NCBI GenBank assembly: GCA_016213455.1 | Contig: JACRAG010000405.1 | Span: 1-12,642, forward strand | Length of the DNA: 12,642 nucleotides | From: Anaerolineae bacterium | GTDB lineage: Bacteria > Chloroflexota > Anaerolineae > Anaerolineales > Anaerolineaceae | Reading direction: 5' to 3' | Shown here: positions 1-6,104 of the stretch, in pieces | Layout of the letters: every line of letters begins with the position of its first letter | Position numbering within the stretch: the first letter of the stretch is position 1 | Program-made: the position numbers and the translations under genes | The notes under the pieces: generated by a model | The model's input: only the letters and a program-made list of their open reading frames with translations | What the model was told of the DNA's origin: nothing | The model's database searches: none

Positions 1-15
1 CTGGAAAAGAAATAA
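1..15 (+). CDS. Possible C-terminal end of a plus-strand gene
   Basis: Read from base 1, the frame gives Leu-Glu-Lys-Lys followed by a TAA stop. A strong plus-oriented terminator begins about 20 bases later, which is where the end of a plus-strand gene is expected. Only four residues are visible, so no product can be named. The stop-plus-terminator arrangement is the only support. Confidence 0.3.
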   Translation: MEKK

Positions 16-34
16 CCCACCCTTCACAAAGAAG

Positions 35-65
35 CCCGGCATCTCACGATGCCGGGTCTTTTTTT
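35..65 (+). terminator. Rho-independent terminator
   Basis: Nine-base arms CCCGGCATC (35-43) and GATGCCGGG (48-56) pair perfectly around a TCAC loop, and a T-rich run (TCTTTTTTT) follows on the plus strand. It would end a plus-strand gene entering from the left. The minus-strand T tract is poor, so it is a weaker stop for the regulator gene arriving from the right. Confidence 0.85.
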
Positions 66-73
66 ATTATTTT

Positions 74-697
74 TCAAGCTTGTTTTTCTTCCTCGCCGGC
101 AGGAGCCAGCCAGTACTTGCCTCCACCGCGCTCGCGCCGAAGGTACCCCAGGTCGACCAGGTCTCTCCGCAGGCTGACAAAATCTTCCGCATAAACCGCC
201 TTGAGCACCGCGTTGACCTCGGCTTCGCTATACAGCCGGTCGGCTTCAAACAACGTCGCCAGCCAGCGCAGGATCACCAGGGTCTTTTTGTGCTTGGAGG
301 GCAAACGCGTCAACTGCCTGCCGGAGGTGTACTCGCGCAGCACCTGCTGGTCCTCGGCGTCCCACCCCAACGCGGCAATCCACTGATCGTCCGTTTCGAC
401 CGGCTCAGCCTTGGGCAGCGGCTGTTCAATCACCGCCGCCTGCTTCTTGAAGCGCGCCAACCCGCTTTCATTGATGCGGTAAAAACGCTGGTTGCCTGCC
501 ATGCGCAGGGTCACCAGACCGGCTTCGCGCAGGCGGGTCAGATGATGCGAGACGGTCGGCTCACCCAGATTGACCCGTTCTGCCAGGTCTGTCACCGTGC
601 GCTCGCCGTCATGCAGCAGGCGCAGAATATCCAGGCGGCTCTCTTCCGCCAGGGCTTTCATCATATGCAGCAGGGATACATCCTGAAACTGTGTCAT
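74..697 (-). CDS. ArsR-family transcriptional regulator with C-terminal DUF2087 domain
   Basis: This 207-residue protein has an ArsR-type winged-helix domain at about residues 8-85. The helix-turn-helix covers about 33-60, with a recognition helix like GEPTVSHHLTRLREAGLV, and a wing follows (RMAGNQRFYRI). A linker at about 90-120 leads to a DUF2087-like domain at about 125-197, recognised by LPSKHKKTLVILRWLA and by LRRDLVDLGYLRR followed by a GGGKYW end. There is no cysteine in the whole protein, so the thiolate metal site of arsenic- or cadmium-sensing ArsR members is absent and the signal is unknown. The ATG has a purine-rich GAGGAAAG just upstream. No divergent partner gene is adjacent, so autoregulation or a distant target is likely. 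The family call is confident; the role is not. Confidence 0.9.
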   Translation of the reverse strand: MTQFQDVSLLHMMKALAEESRLDILRLLHDGERTVTDLAERVNLGEPTVSHHLTRLREAGLVTLRMAGNQRFYRINESGLARFKKQAAVIEQPLPKAEPVETDDQWIAALGWDAEDQQVLREYTSGRQLTRLPSKHKKTLVILRWLATLFEADRLYSEAEVNAVLKAVYAEDFVSLRRDLVDLGYLRRERGGGKYWLAPAGEEEKQA

Positions 698-718
698 ACT
701 TTCCTCACTTCACTACAA

Positions 719-736
719 ATTCGATATACATCAAAT
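719..736. promoter_or_regulatory. Candidate ArsR operator (imperfect palindrome)
   Basis: ATTCGAT and ATCAAAT flank a four-base centre, giving an 18-base imperfect palindrome with seven of nine pairs matching. It lies directly downstream of the -10 box and over the predicted start of transcription. That is the usual place for an ArsR-family repressor to block its own gene. AT-rich palindromes of this size are typical for the family. Binding by this particular protein is inferred. Confidence 0.5.
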
Positions 737-739
737 TAG

Positions 740-768
740 ATAATAATCAATATTTGACGTCCTGTCAA
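740..768 (-). promoter_or_regulatory. Sigma70-type promoter of the ArsR-DUF2087 gene
   Basis: On the minus strand a perfect -35 box TTGACA (763-768) lies exactly 17 bases from TATTAT (740-745), a five-of-six match to the -10 consensus. Transcription would start near 733, leaving a leader of about 35 bases before the ATG at 697. The -35 box also overlaps a small inverted repeat, TTGAC-n5-GTCAA (754-768). Confidence 0.7.
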
Positions 769-817
769 GACCCAATTTCATCAACCCGCTTCAATGAGGC
801 CCGGTGATCCCCCGTCA

Positions 818-845
818 ACAAAAACCCCGCCGTTATGGCGGGGTT
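818..845 (-). terminator. Rho-independent terminator of the OsmC gene
   Basis: Nine-base arms AACCCCGCC (823-831) and GGCGGGGTT (837-845) close a five-base loop. Read on the minus strand, the hairpin runs into TTTTTGTT. It lies 25 bases past the stop of the OsmC-like gene and separates it from the regulator's promoter. Confidence 0.8.
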
Positions 846-870
846 GGTTATCGAGAAGGGATGCGGGGCT

Positions 871-1299
871 TCAAGCAAGCAAACGCGCAGTCAGCGTCAT
901 GGGTACGCTGGAAAGCGCCACCGAAACCGGGCAAGCCTTCTTGACGGTCTCGGCGATCTCCTGGAACTGCGCGTCCGCCAGTCCGGGCACAAGCGCCTCC
1001 GTCTCCAGGTGGATCTTGGTGATCGTGTTCTTGCCGTCCACCAGTTCGATGGTCACATTGGCGACCGTGTGAATGCTGGTGGGGGTGAAACCCGCGCGAG
1101 TCAGGGATCCGCTGAGCGCCATGGAATAACAACCGGCATGCGCCGCGCCAAGCAGTTCTTCGGGGTTGGTACCCGCGCCGTTTTCAAACCGGGAGGAAAA
1201 ACTGTAAGCGCCCTCAAATGCGCCGCCGCTGAGTTTTACCGTACCGTTGCCCTCCTTGAGGGTGCCTTTCCAGACCGCTTCTGCTTTACGAACAGGCAT
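871..1299 (-). CDS. OsmC/Ohr-family peroxiredoxin-like protein
   Basis: This 142-residue protein has the usual length of an OsmC-type thiol peroxidase, which reduces organic hydroperoxides in the cytoplasm. Two cysteines sit in the expected contexts: Cys57 in GAAHAGCYSMAL and Cys123 in KKACPVSVAL. The conserved Arg (Arg37, in SRFENG) and Glu (Glu48/49, in NPEELLGAAHA) are also present. The start follows a good AAAGGAG site seven bases upstream. The sequence resembles OsmC (opening MPVRKAEAVWKGTLKEG) more than Ohr. The gene has its own terminator and a palindrome-containing promoter region, so it is probably monocistronic and redox- or stress-regulated. The substrate cannot be read from sequence. 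Confidence 0.93.
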   Translation of the reverse strand: MPVRKAEAVWKGTLKEGNGTVKLSGGAFEGAYSFSSRFENGAGTNPEELLGAAHAGCYSMALSGSLTRAGFTPTSIHTVANVTIELVDGKNTITKIHLETEALVPGLADAQFQEIAETVKKACPVSVALSSVPMTLTARLLA

Positions 1300-1329
1300 C
1301 TTAACACTCCTTTGTGTGTCGAATCAATT

Positions 1330-1350
1330 GATTTACAGATATTGTAAATC
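1330..1350. promoter_or_regulatory. Perfect inverted repeat, likely operator for the OsmC gene
   Basis: GATTTACA (1330-1337) and TGTAAATC (1343-1350) are perfect eight-base arms around GATAT. A second perfect palindrome, AATCAATTGATT (1322-1333), overlaps its left end. Both lie between the OsmC start and the proposed -35, which suits a dimeric repressor. The TACA-n5-TGTA core loosely resembles MarR/OhrR-type boxes found upstream of ohr genes. The regulator is unknown and none of that family is in the window. Confidence 0.55.
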
Positions 1351-1370
1351 TTCTTGCGTCACAAAGGCAA
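1341..1370 (-). promoter_or_regulatory. Candidate promoter of the OsmC gene
   Basis: On the minus strand TTGCCT (1365-1370, four of six) lies 18 bases before TACAAT (1341-1346, five of six). The -10 box falls inside the right arm of the palindrome at 1330-1350. The -35 is weak, so this is tentative. Confidence 0.4.
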
Positions 1371-1384
1371 ATTTTCATCCAGCC

Positions 1385-2389
1385 TTACGGTTCAATCCGG
1401 GCGAATACGGTCAAGGTGCCACCGCTGCCCGGCGCCGTCACCAGCAGCTGGTATTCTCCAGACTCCAGCGCCAGCCCGGTCGGGTTGACGGTCGATTGCC
1501 CGGTCGCAAAGTCAGGGCTGTCCACGCTCAGGAAGGTTTGCTCGGCGCCATCCGGTCCAACCAGCGTAATGCGCAACGGACCGGAACGGACATCCAGGAG
1601 TACCATATACAGGCTGGCGCTGGCTGGACGCTCCAGCGTAAAGGTGTAAACAGCTTCCCGATCATAGGCGCGCGCACCCAGATCCAGTTGAGCAGTTTGA
1701 GAATAGCCATCCGGCGCTGAGACGGCAGCATTCCCCGCCGCCAGGCTGATCCCCGCCGCGGCAGCGCCCACCAACCCGCCAATCACCAGCATGGCGATCA
1801 GGGCGCCGCGCGCCTGTGCCATGGTCAGCGTGGTGAGCGTTTGCCGGTAAGCCACCAACCCGCGCCACCCACCCAGGCTGGCAACCAACAACGCCCAACC
1901 GCCCAGGTAAACCAGCACAGCCGCCAGCGACAGCAGCACCGGTGGCACAGCGGTGATACTTAGGAAACGGGTCGAGTCGTCCGAAACCACCTGTCCGCCC
2001 AGCGCCACCAGCGGCAGGATGATCCAGGCCAACAGGGTGTTAATGGTGATCATGGTGATGGCGATTTTCACCAATCCCAGGGCTGCGCTGCCGCGCCGGA
2101 AGCTGACCAGCGCCAAGAGCGTCCACAGCAGCAACGGCAGCGACACCCCCGCGGCGGAGATGACCGCCTGCTGCGCGCGAGAAAAGTCACCCGAATAATG
2201 CACGTGTGCGGAGAAATCCAGGAAATTGATGTTGAACCCGGTCAGCGTGCCGCCGAACAGCGCAACCGCCAGGGCGTGCCCGCCCTCATGCGCAAAGGTG
2301 TACACCAGCAGGCAGAAGATCAGCGTCACCACCACCAGCGCGATGGCCGGCCAGGCCGGTGTTTGCTTCTTTGAATCAATCGTATTCAT
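1385..2389 (-). CDS. M50-like membrane metalloprotease with extracellular C-terminal domain
   Basis: This is a 334-residue protein counted from the ATG at 2389. That start is preferred over an upstream in-frame ATG at 2458 because AAGGA (2398-2402) lies eight bases before it and the N-terminal helix then begins naturally. About five hydrophobic segments are seen, near residues 14-34, 76-98, 107-132, 147-172 and 197-220. The zinc-binding HExxH motif is HEGGH at residues 34-38, at the end of the first helix, followed by ALAVALFGG as in M50/site-2-protease relatives (M50B-like). The usual later Pro-Leu-Asp-Gly motif is not visible, so the third metal ligand is uncertain. Residues 221-334 form a Ser/Thr/Gly-rich, probably extracellular beta domain. 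The substrate is unknown. Confidence 0.72.
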   Translation of the reverse strand: MNTIDSKKQTPAWPAIALVVVTLIFCLLVYTFAHEGGHALAVALFGGTLTGFNINFLDFSAHVHYSGDFSRAQQAVISAAGVSLPLLLWTLLALVSFRRGSAALGLVKIAITMITINTLLAWIILPLVALGGQVVSDDSTRFLSITAVPPVLLSLAAVLVYLGGWALLVASLGGWRGLVAYRQTLTTLTMAQARGALIAMLVIGGLVGAAAAGISLAAGNAAVSAPDGYSQTAQLDLGARAYDREAVYTFTLERPASASLYMVLLDVRSGPLRITLVGPDGAEQTFLSVDSPDFATGQSTVNPTGLALESGEYQLLVTAPGSGGTLTVFARIEP

Positions 2390-2412
2390 CCGGTCATTCC
2401 TTACCCGTTCGT

Positions 2413-2496
2413 ATTGGAACAAGCTTACCACAGCCCCCGGCCTGCACAATCTATACAAAATACCCGGCGGGAAATGACGTCCATCCTGTCTTGAAA
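2413..2496 (+). repeat. Dispersed intergenic repeat, copy 1
   Basis: The segment starts ATTGGAACAAGCTT, continues to CCCCCGGC, and ends with GGAAATGAC-x-TCC-x-TCCTGTC-x-TGAAA. The same blocks occur in the same order and orientation at 4245-4301, with only scattered single-base changes. Copy 1 carries 27 additional bases between two CCCGGC hexamers (ending 2469), which copy 2 lacks. It lies in the upstream region of the protease gene, on the opposite strand. It has no coding potential that I can support. Confidence 0.75.
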
Positions 2497-2585
2497 TTTG
2501 AATGTGGTTTTAGGTTTATCAAGTATTACCTGATTTCACGAGAAAGAATCCAAAATTTGGTGAAACACCGCGTGAAATTCTATAA

Positions 2586-2863
2586 GAGAAATATTATGGC
2601 CCAAGGATACCGGCGCAATCCATAAGATCGAATGCTTTGCTAACAATCTCACATCCAAAGCCGGTTCATATCAATGACCTAAACATACCAATAGGAATGG
2701 GATTTTCGACCTGGTTGATTGTGAACTGGTGGTTGAGCATGCACCAACCAACCAATATGAATTGGACACTATCCAAACCATGCTCTGTGATTACCTCATC
2801 GGACCGTCACCACTTTGGGGTGAAATGATTGGCCAAACACCTCGATCTTTGAATCCATACTAA
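2586..2863 (+). pseudogene. Possible frameshifted gene remnant, unidentified
   Basis: Two plus-strand frames read like protein and abut. One is open from 2586 and gives a stretch ending HPKPVHINDLNIPIGMG near 2701. The other runs from 2699 to a TAA at 2861-2863 and gives IFDLVDCELVVEHAP, then YELDTIQTMLCDYLIG and PSPLWGEMIGQTPRSLNPY. A single frame change near 2700 would join them. No ribosome-binding site or credible start is seen. The spacing of hydrophobic positions faintly recalls the N-terminal region of IS1634-type transposases (DUF4277), but the match is by eye and weak. It may simply be chance open sequence. Confidence 0.25.
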
Positions 2864-2914
2864 AATGAATTGTATTGAACCGTCGATAATACCATCACAG
2901 TAAAGGATCATTGC

Positions 2915-4192
2915 ATGAAAAACAAAACCAGATGGGTCTGTTGTTTTCTACTATGCTTGTTTCTGACGGCCTGTGCAGGACAACAGGACACTGGAAAAGA
3001 CACCGCCATAGCAGAAACCCTGACCCAGACCGCTGCTGTGCCGCAGACACCTCTTGAGGAGCAACCAACTACCACGCCATCCGTTGCCTTGCCTGTTCTA
3101 GACAGCGCAGCCCGGGTTGAGTTCCAGCCCAACACCAACACCTGGTACACCAATGGTGATCTCGAGGCGGGGGCTGTGCAGCCGTTTGCGCTGGCGGGGT
3201 TGGCTGGTCAGCAGGTGACCGTCTGGTTGTCCACCACACCCGCTTCAGAGGCAGCCAATCTCTACGCCGGTCTGGCGATCACCGGCGCCGATGGACAGTC
3301 CTTCTTGATGAGCCCCGAACAATATTGGAGCACCGTCCTGCCTGTAACCCAGGATTACCGGATCGAAGTCCGCAGCCTGGGTCAGCAGGCCATCACCTAC
3401 CAGATTGTGGTCAAGAAATCGCCGACAACGATTGACCCGGCCCTGGGCGAGATGTACGAGCTTTTCCCCGAAACCGTCTGCCAGGATCTTCGATTGGTAG
3501 CCTCGGAGGCGCTGAGCGTAGAGTTTGCTGCCCAAACCAGGGCGCCTTTCTTCGATGCGTTGGGCGGCGAGGCCGGGCAAGGCTGCCACCTGGGCGTCGG
3601 CGGCAATGGGACGCAATTCAACAGCCCACAGGATGTGATCACCATCCTGGCTGGTTCAGTGGGCGCAGGCTGGACAGAACAACCCGCTTACCAGGCCGAT
3701 GGCCCCACCGGAGCCTCGACAGCCCTGGCGCGCGATATGGCTTTGATGTTGATCTCTGCCAACTGGCAGCCTGAGATCGGCGCGACTTGCCCCGCCGACC
3801 GCCCCATTTCAGAGTGCAGCCTCACCCCGGAACAAAAAATTTACACCATCGATATTGATATCGCCGTGTACAAAGCCGATTTCTCGCTGGATGGTCACTG
3901 GGAGAATGCTGAGACCAACTTCAACCTGGATTTATACCAGGACTGGAAAAGCATCTATGGCACCCACACGGTCGTGGCCAATGGTGGCAGCAAAATCGAC
4001 TCAATGGATGTCTCGATCAATGGCATTCTTCAGGGAAAGGTTGTTAATCTGCAGTTCCAGAGCTCCTTCACCGCTGATCCATGCACAGCTCAAATCACCT
4101 ACATCGATGTCAACACGATCCAGTGGAAAATTATCGACCCGCCAGATGGCGAGTATTACCTGCCAATGGAAGCCACGCTGACACGCAAGTAA
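2915..4192 (+). CDS. Secreted lipoprotein of unknown function
   Basis: This 425-residue protein has a lipoprotein signal peptide: basic MKNKTR, a hydrophobic stretch, then lipobox LTAC with the modified cysteine at residue 20. A Thr/Gln/Pro-rich spacer follows to about residue 60. Residues 65-167 look like a beta-sandwich similar in style to bacterial pre-peptidase C-terminal domains (WYTNGDLEAG, VTVWLSTTP, DYRIEVRSLGQQAITYQIVV). I do not recognise residues 180-425. They contain four cysteines in the middle (CQDLRLV, GCHLG, CPADRPISEC) and a beta-rich end (SLDGHWENAETNF, EYYLPMEATLTRK). The ATG has AAAGGA seven bases upstream. A terminator directly follows, so the gene is probably transcribed alone. 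The lipoprotein call is firm; no function can be assigned. Confidence 0.85.
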   Translation: MKNKTRWVCCFLLCLFLTACAGQQDTGKDTAIAETLTQTAAVPQTPLEEQPTTTPSVALPVLDSAARVEFQPNTNTWYTNGDLEAGAVQPFALAGLAGQQVTVWLSTTPASEAANLYAGLAITGADGQSFLMSPEQYWSTVLPVTQDYRIEVRSLGQQAITYQIVVKKSPTTIDPALGEMYELFPETVCQDLRLVASEALSVEFAAQTRAPFFDALGGEAGQGCHLGVGGNGTQFNSPQDVITILAGSVGAGWTEQPAYQADGPTGASTALARDMALMLISANWQPEIGATCPADRPISECSLTPEQKIYTIDIDIAVYKADFSLDGHWENAETNFNLDLYQDWKSIYGTHTVVANGGSKIDSMDVSINGILQGKVVNLQFQSSFTADPCTAQITYIDVNTIQWKIIDPPDGEYYLPMEATLTRK

Positions 4193-4211
4193 AAAAAATC
4201 CCCCTTCGACA

Positions 4212-4240
4212 GCCCCTGGTAGTTTGCCAGGGGCGTTTTT
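4212..4240 (+). terminator. Rho-independent terminator of the lipoprotein gene
   Basis: GCCCCTGG (4212-4219) pairs perfectly with CCAGGGGC (4227-4234) around a seven-base loop, followed by GTTTTT. It lies 20 bases after the lipoprotein stop codon. Confidence 0.85.
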
Positions 4241-4244
4241 ATGA

Positions 4245-4301
4245 ATTGGAACAAGCTTGCCACAACCCCCGGCAGGAAATGACATCCTTCCTGTCCTGAA
4301 A
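4245..4301 (+). repeat. Dispersed intergenic repeat, copy 2
   Basis: This is the shorter copy of the element at 2413-2496. It begins ATTGGAACAAGCTT, passes through CCCCCGGC, and ends GGAAATGACATCC, TTCCTGTCCTGAAA. It starts five bases after the terminator of the lipoprotein gene and lies upstream of the 4416 operon. The 27-base block of copy 1, bounded by CCCGGC repeats, is absent here, which fits slippage deletion in this copy or duplication in the other. Confidence 0.75.
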
Positions 4302-4415
4302 CCGGTACAGGAGTTCCTCCCTGACGGATGAAACCTGAGGGTACTTTTTTACGTTAAGCATTCATGAGGCGGACTTGCGCCTCGATCCAGGCATGGATGA
4401 TGGGAGACCAACCGC

Positions 4416-5075
4416 GTGATGGGCGCCGAGTTGTGGGATTATTTTCGCGAACTGCTCGCCATCGTTCAGGGTGTGCTGCAGTTAAACCCGGAGGTATTCA
4501 TCCGGGCATTTTCCTATCCAGGCGCCATGCCCGAGCTGACCCTGGCAGTGGTGTTCATCGCCGGTCTCTCGGTGATGTTGGGCCAATGCGTGGTGTTGAT
4601 CGCCAACCGGGTCAGCAGAACGCGCTTCTGGGCCAGCATCCTGTTGGGGGTGATCCGTTATGTGCTGGACGTGTTGATCATGTCCACGCTTTTCTGGCTG
4701 ATCGCCAACCTGATCAGCCGCCAGCATTTCCTTTTTCTGCAAACCGTACGGGTCATCTGCCTAGCGTATGCACCCTATTGGCTGGGATTTCTGGTGTTGA
4801 TGCCCTACCTGGGGCTGCTGGTGGACCGCCTGCTCAAGCTCTACTTCTTCCTGACCCTGCTGGTGGCAGCCCAGGCCATCCTGCAGGTGGGTTTTTGGTC
4901 GGGGGTGCTCATCTCATCCAGCGCTTTCGGCGTCCTGGCGCTGGTGGACCTGCTGGTAGGCCACCCGCTGACTCACCTGGTGGACCACGCCGTCTTCCGG
5001 GTCAGCGGCGCTCATGACCAGCGCAGCGCGCAGGAAATCTACGCCGAATTTGCCAGCCAGATCACGGAGCCATAA
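4416..5075 (+). CDS. Multi-pass membrane protein, Yip1-like
   Basis: This 219-residue integral membrane protein has about five hydrophobic segments, near residues 41-63, 73-100, 108-135, 139-158 and 162-182. The stretch VRVICLAYAPYWLGFLVLMP, followed by YLGLLVDRLLKLYF, resembles the core of Yip1-family proteins, where a tyrosine/proline helix is followed by a short loop and another helix. The likeness is by eye only. The start is GTG at 4416, nine bases after GGAG. An ATG directly follows at 4419 and could serve instead. It is co-transcribed with the hydrolase-like gene, whose ATG comes three bases after this stop. A hairpin (GAGGCG/CGCCTC, 4366-4383) lies in the upstream region. The function is unknown. 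Confidence 0.8.
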   Translation: MMGAELWDYFRELLAIVQGVLQLNPEVFIRAFSYPGAMPELTLAVVFIAGLSVMLGQCVVLIANRVSRTRFWASILLGVIRYVLDVLIMSTLFWLIANLISRQHFLFLQTVRVICLAYAPYWLGFLVLMPYLGLLVDRLLKLYFFLTLLVAAQAILQVGFWSGVLISSSAFGVLALVDLLVGHPLTHLVDHAVFRVSGAHDQRSAQEIYAEFASQITEP

Positions 5076-5078
5076 AGC

Positions 5079-6104
5079 ATGCTCTGGCTGTTTTCACAAA
5101 TCCTCGCGTTAATCGGCCTGGGCCTGCTGCTGGTGACCATCGCCGCCTTGCTTGCCCCGTTTGAGTCGCTGGGCTGGTGGGCCGGCTGGTCGGGTAAAAA
5201 AGTGGACCCGGAAGAGCTGCTGGAAGTCAACAAGGTCGTCCCGCCGCCGCCCCCCGAGAAGATCAAACCGTATTATGTGGTTTACCTTTCCGGCATCGGG
5301 GTGGCTTCCGCAGACGGGCTGGCGCCGGAAGAGGTGGATTTTTTGGACGAGGTGCGCCGCCAGATGCCGGAGGCGGAATTGATCGAGGATGTCTTCCCCT
5401 ACTCCGTGACCAACAATCCGCTCACCGGACAGCGCACGCTGCGCCGCTTGTGGCGCTGGGCGCGCAAATTCCAAATCCAATACGGTGAAACCATCATCTC
5501 GATGGTGCTGATCAACCTGCGCAACTTCCTGCAGGTGTTCGTCTCCTCCGACCCGCGCTACGGACCGCTCTACAGCCTGGGCGTGGCCGAAGAGATTGGA
5601 CGCGCGCTGGTGCGGCACAATTACCCGCTGGGGACGCGCACCCCGGTTTTCATCATCGGTTTCAGCGGCGGCGGGCAGGTCGGCATGGGGGTTGCGCCCT
5701 ACCTCAACCCGCTCATCGGCGGGCCGGTGCATCTGATCAGCATCGGGGGGTTTCTCAGCGACGACCCCGGCGTGCAGCAGCTGCATCACCTGCTGCATCT
5801 GTATGGGCATCGCGACCGGCTGCAGGCCGTGTCCGCCATCCTGTGGAACGGCCGCTGGCCGATCAACTTCCATTCGCCCTGGAACCGTATGCGCTCCAGT
5901 GGGCGCATCACCTTTCGCGACCTGGGACCCATCGACCACCGCGGCAGCGGCGGCTATTTCGACCAGTTTAGTCTGCTAAAAAACGGGATGAGCTTCTGCG
6001 AACACACCGCGCGGGAGACCTGCGCCTACATCCGGCAAGCCGCGGCAGAACACCCGCCGGTCGCCCTGGTCCAGCCCTGCCCCACCGCTCAAATCTCGCA
6101 GTGA
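5079..6104 (+). CDS. Membrane-anchored alpha/beta-hydrolase-like protein
   Basis: This 341-residue protein begins with one hydrophobic helix (residues 3-26), then a charged and proline-rich linker with five prolines (55-59). From about residue 64 it looks like an alpha/beta-hydrolase fold: strand YYVVYLSGIG, then VFIIGFSGGGQVG with the nucleophile elbow Gly-Phe-Ser196-Gly-Gly. Possible acid and base partners are Asp246 (GHRDR) and His287 (PIDHRGSGGYF), but these are guesses. The soluble domain should sit at the membrane, and its side is not certain. The gene follows the Yip1-like gene by three bases, and the shared operon suggests the two act together. The last 16 bases overlap the convergent gene at 6089. 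The substrate is unknown; it could be a lipid or a peptide ester. Confidence 0.78.
   Translation: MLWLFSQILALIGLGLLLVTIAALLAPFESLGWWAGWSGKKVDPEELLEVNKVVPPPPPEKIKPYYVVYLSGIGVASADGLAPEEVDFLDEVRRQMPEAELIEDVFPYSVTNNPLTGQRTLRRLWRWARKFQIQYGETIISMVLINLRNFLQVFVSSDPRYGPLYSLGVAEEIGRALVRHNYPLGTRTPVFIIGFSGGGQVGMGVAPYLNPLIGGPVHLISIGGFLSDDPGVQQLHHLLHLYGHRDRLQAVSAILWNGRWPINFHSPWNRMRSSGRITFRDLGPIDHRGSGGYFDQFSLLKNGMSFCEHTARETCAYIRQAAAEHPPVALVQPCPTAQISQ

Larger units (their letters stand above)
2390..2914. other. Divergent intergenic region, AT-richer than its surroundings
   Basis: These 525 bases separate the minus-strand protease gene from the plus-strand lipoprotein gene. They hold the ribosome-binding site of the protease, one copy of the repeat described at 2413-2496, and a possible coding remnant at 2586-2863. 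An AAAGGA (2903-2908) precedes the lipoprotein start. I could not identify a convincing -35/-10 pair for either gene, nor any RNA gene. Base composition is visibly more AT-rich than the flanking genes. Confidence 0.6.

Noticed and set aside
80..739. A 219-codon plus-strand frame opposite the ArsR-type regulator.
   Set aside because: The minus-strand frame has clear helix-turn-helix and DUF2087 motifs, a promoter and a ribosome-binding site. The plus frame has none of these.
2390..2458. The upstream ATG at 2458 as the start of the M50-like protease.
   Set aside because: It would add 23 residues with no domain character, and the ATG at 2389 has a well-spaced AAGGA. The upstream ATG also lies inside the intergenic repeat.
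5109..5939. A 276-codon minus-strand frame opposite the hydrolase-like gene.
   Set aside because: The plus strand has the GFSGGG motif, an N-terminal helix and operon spacing, while the minus frame is a composition-driven shadow.
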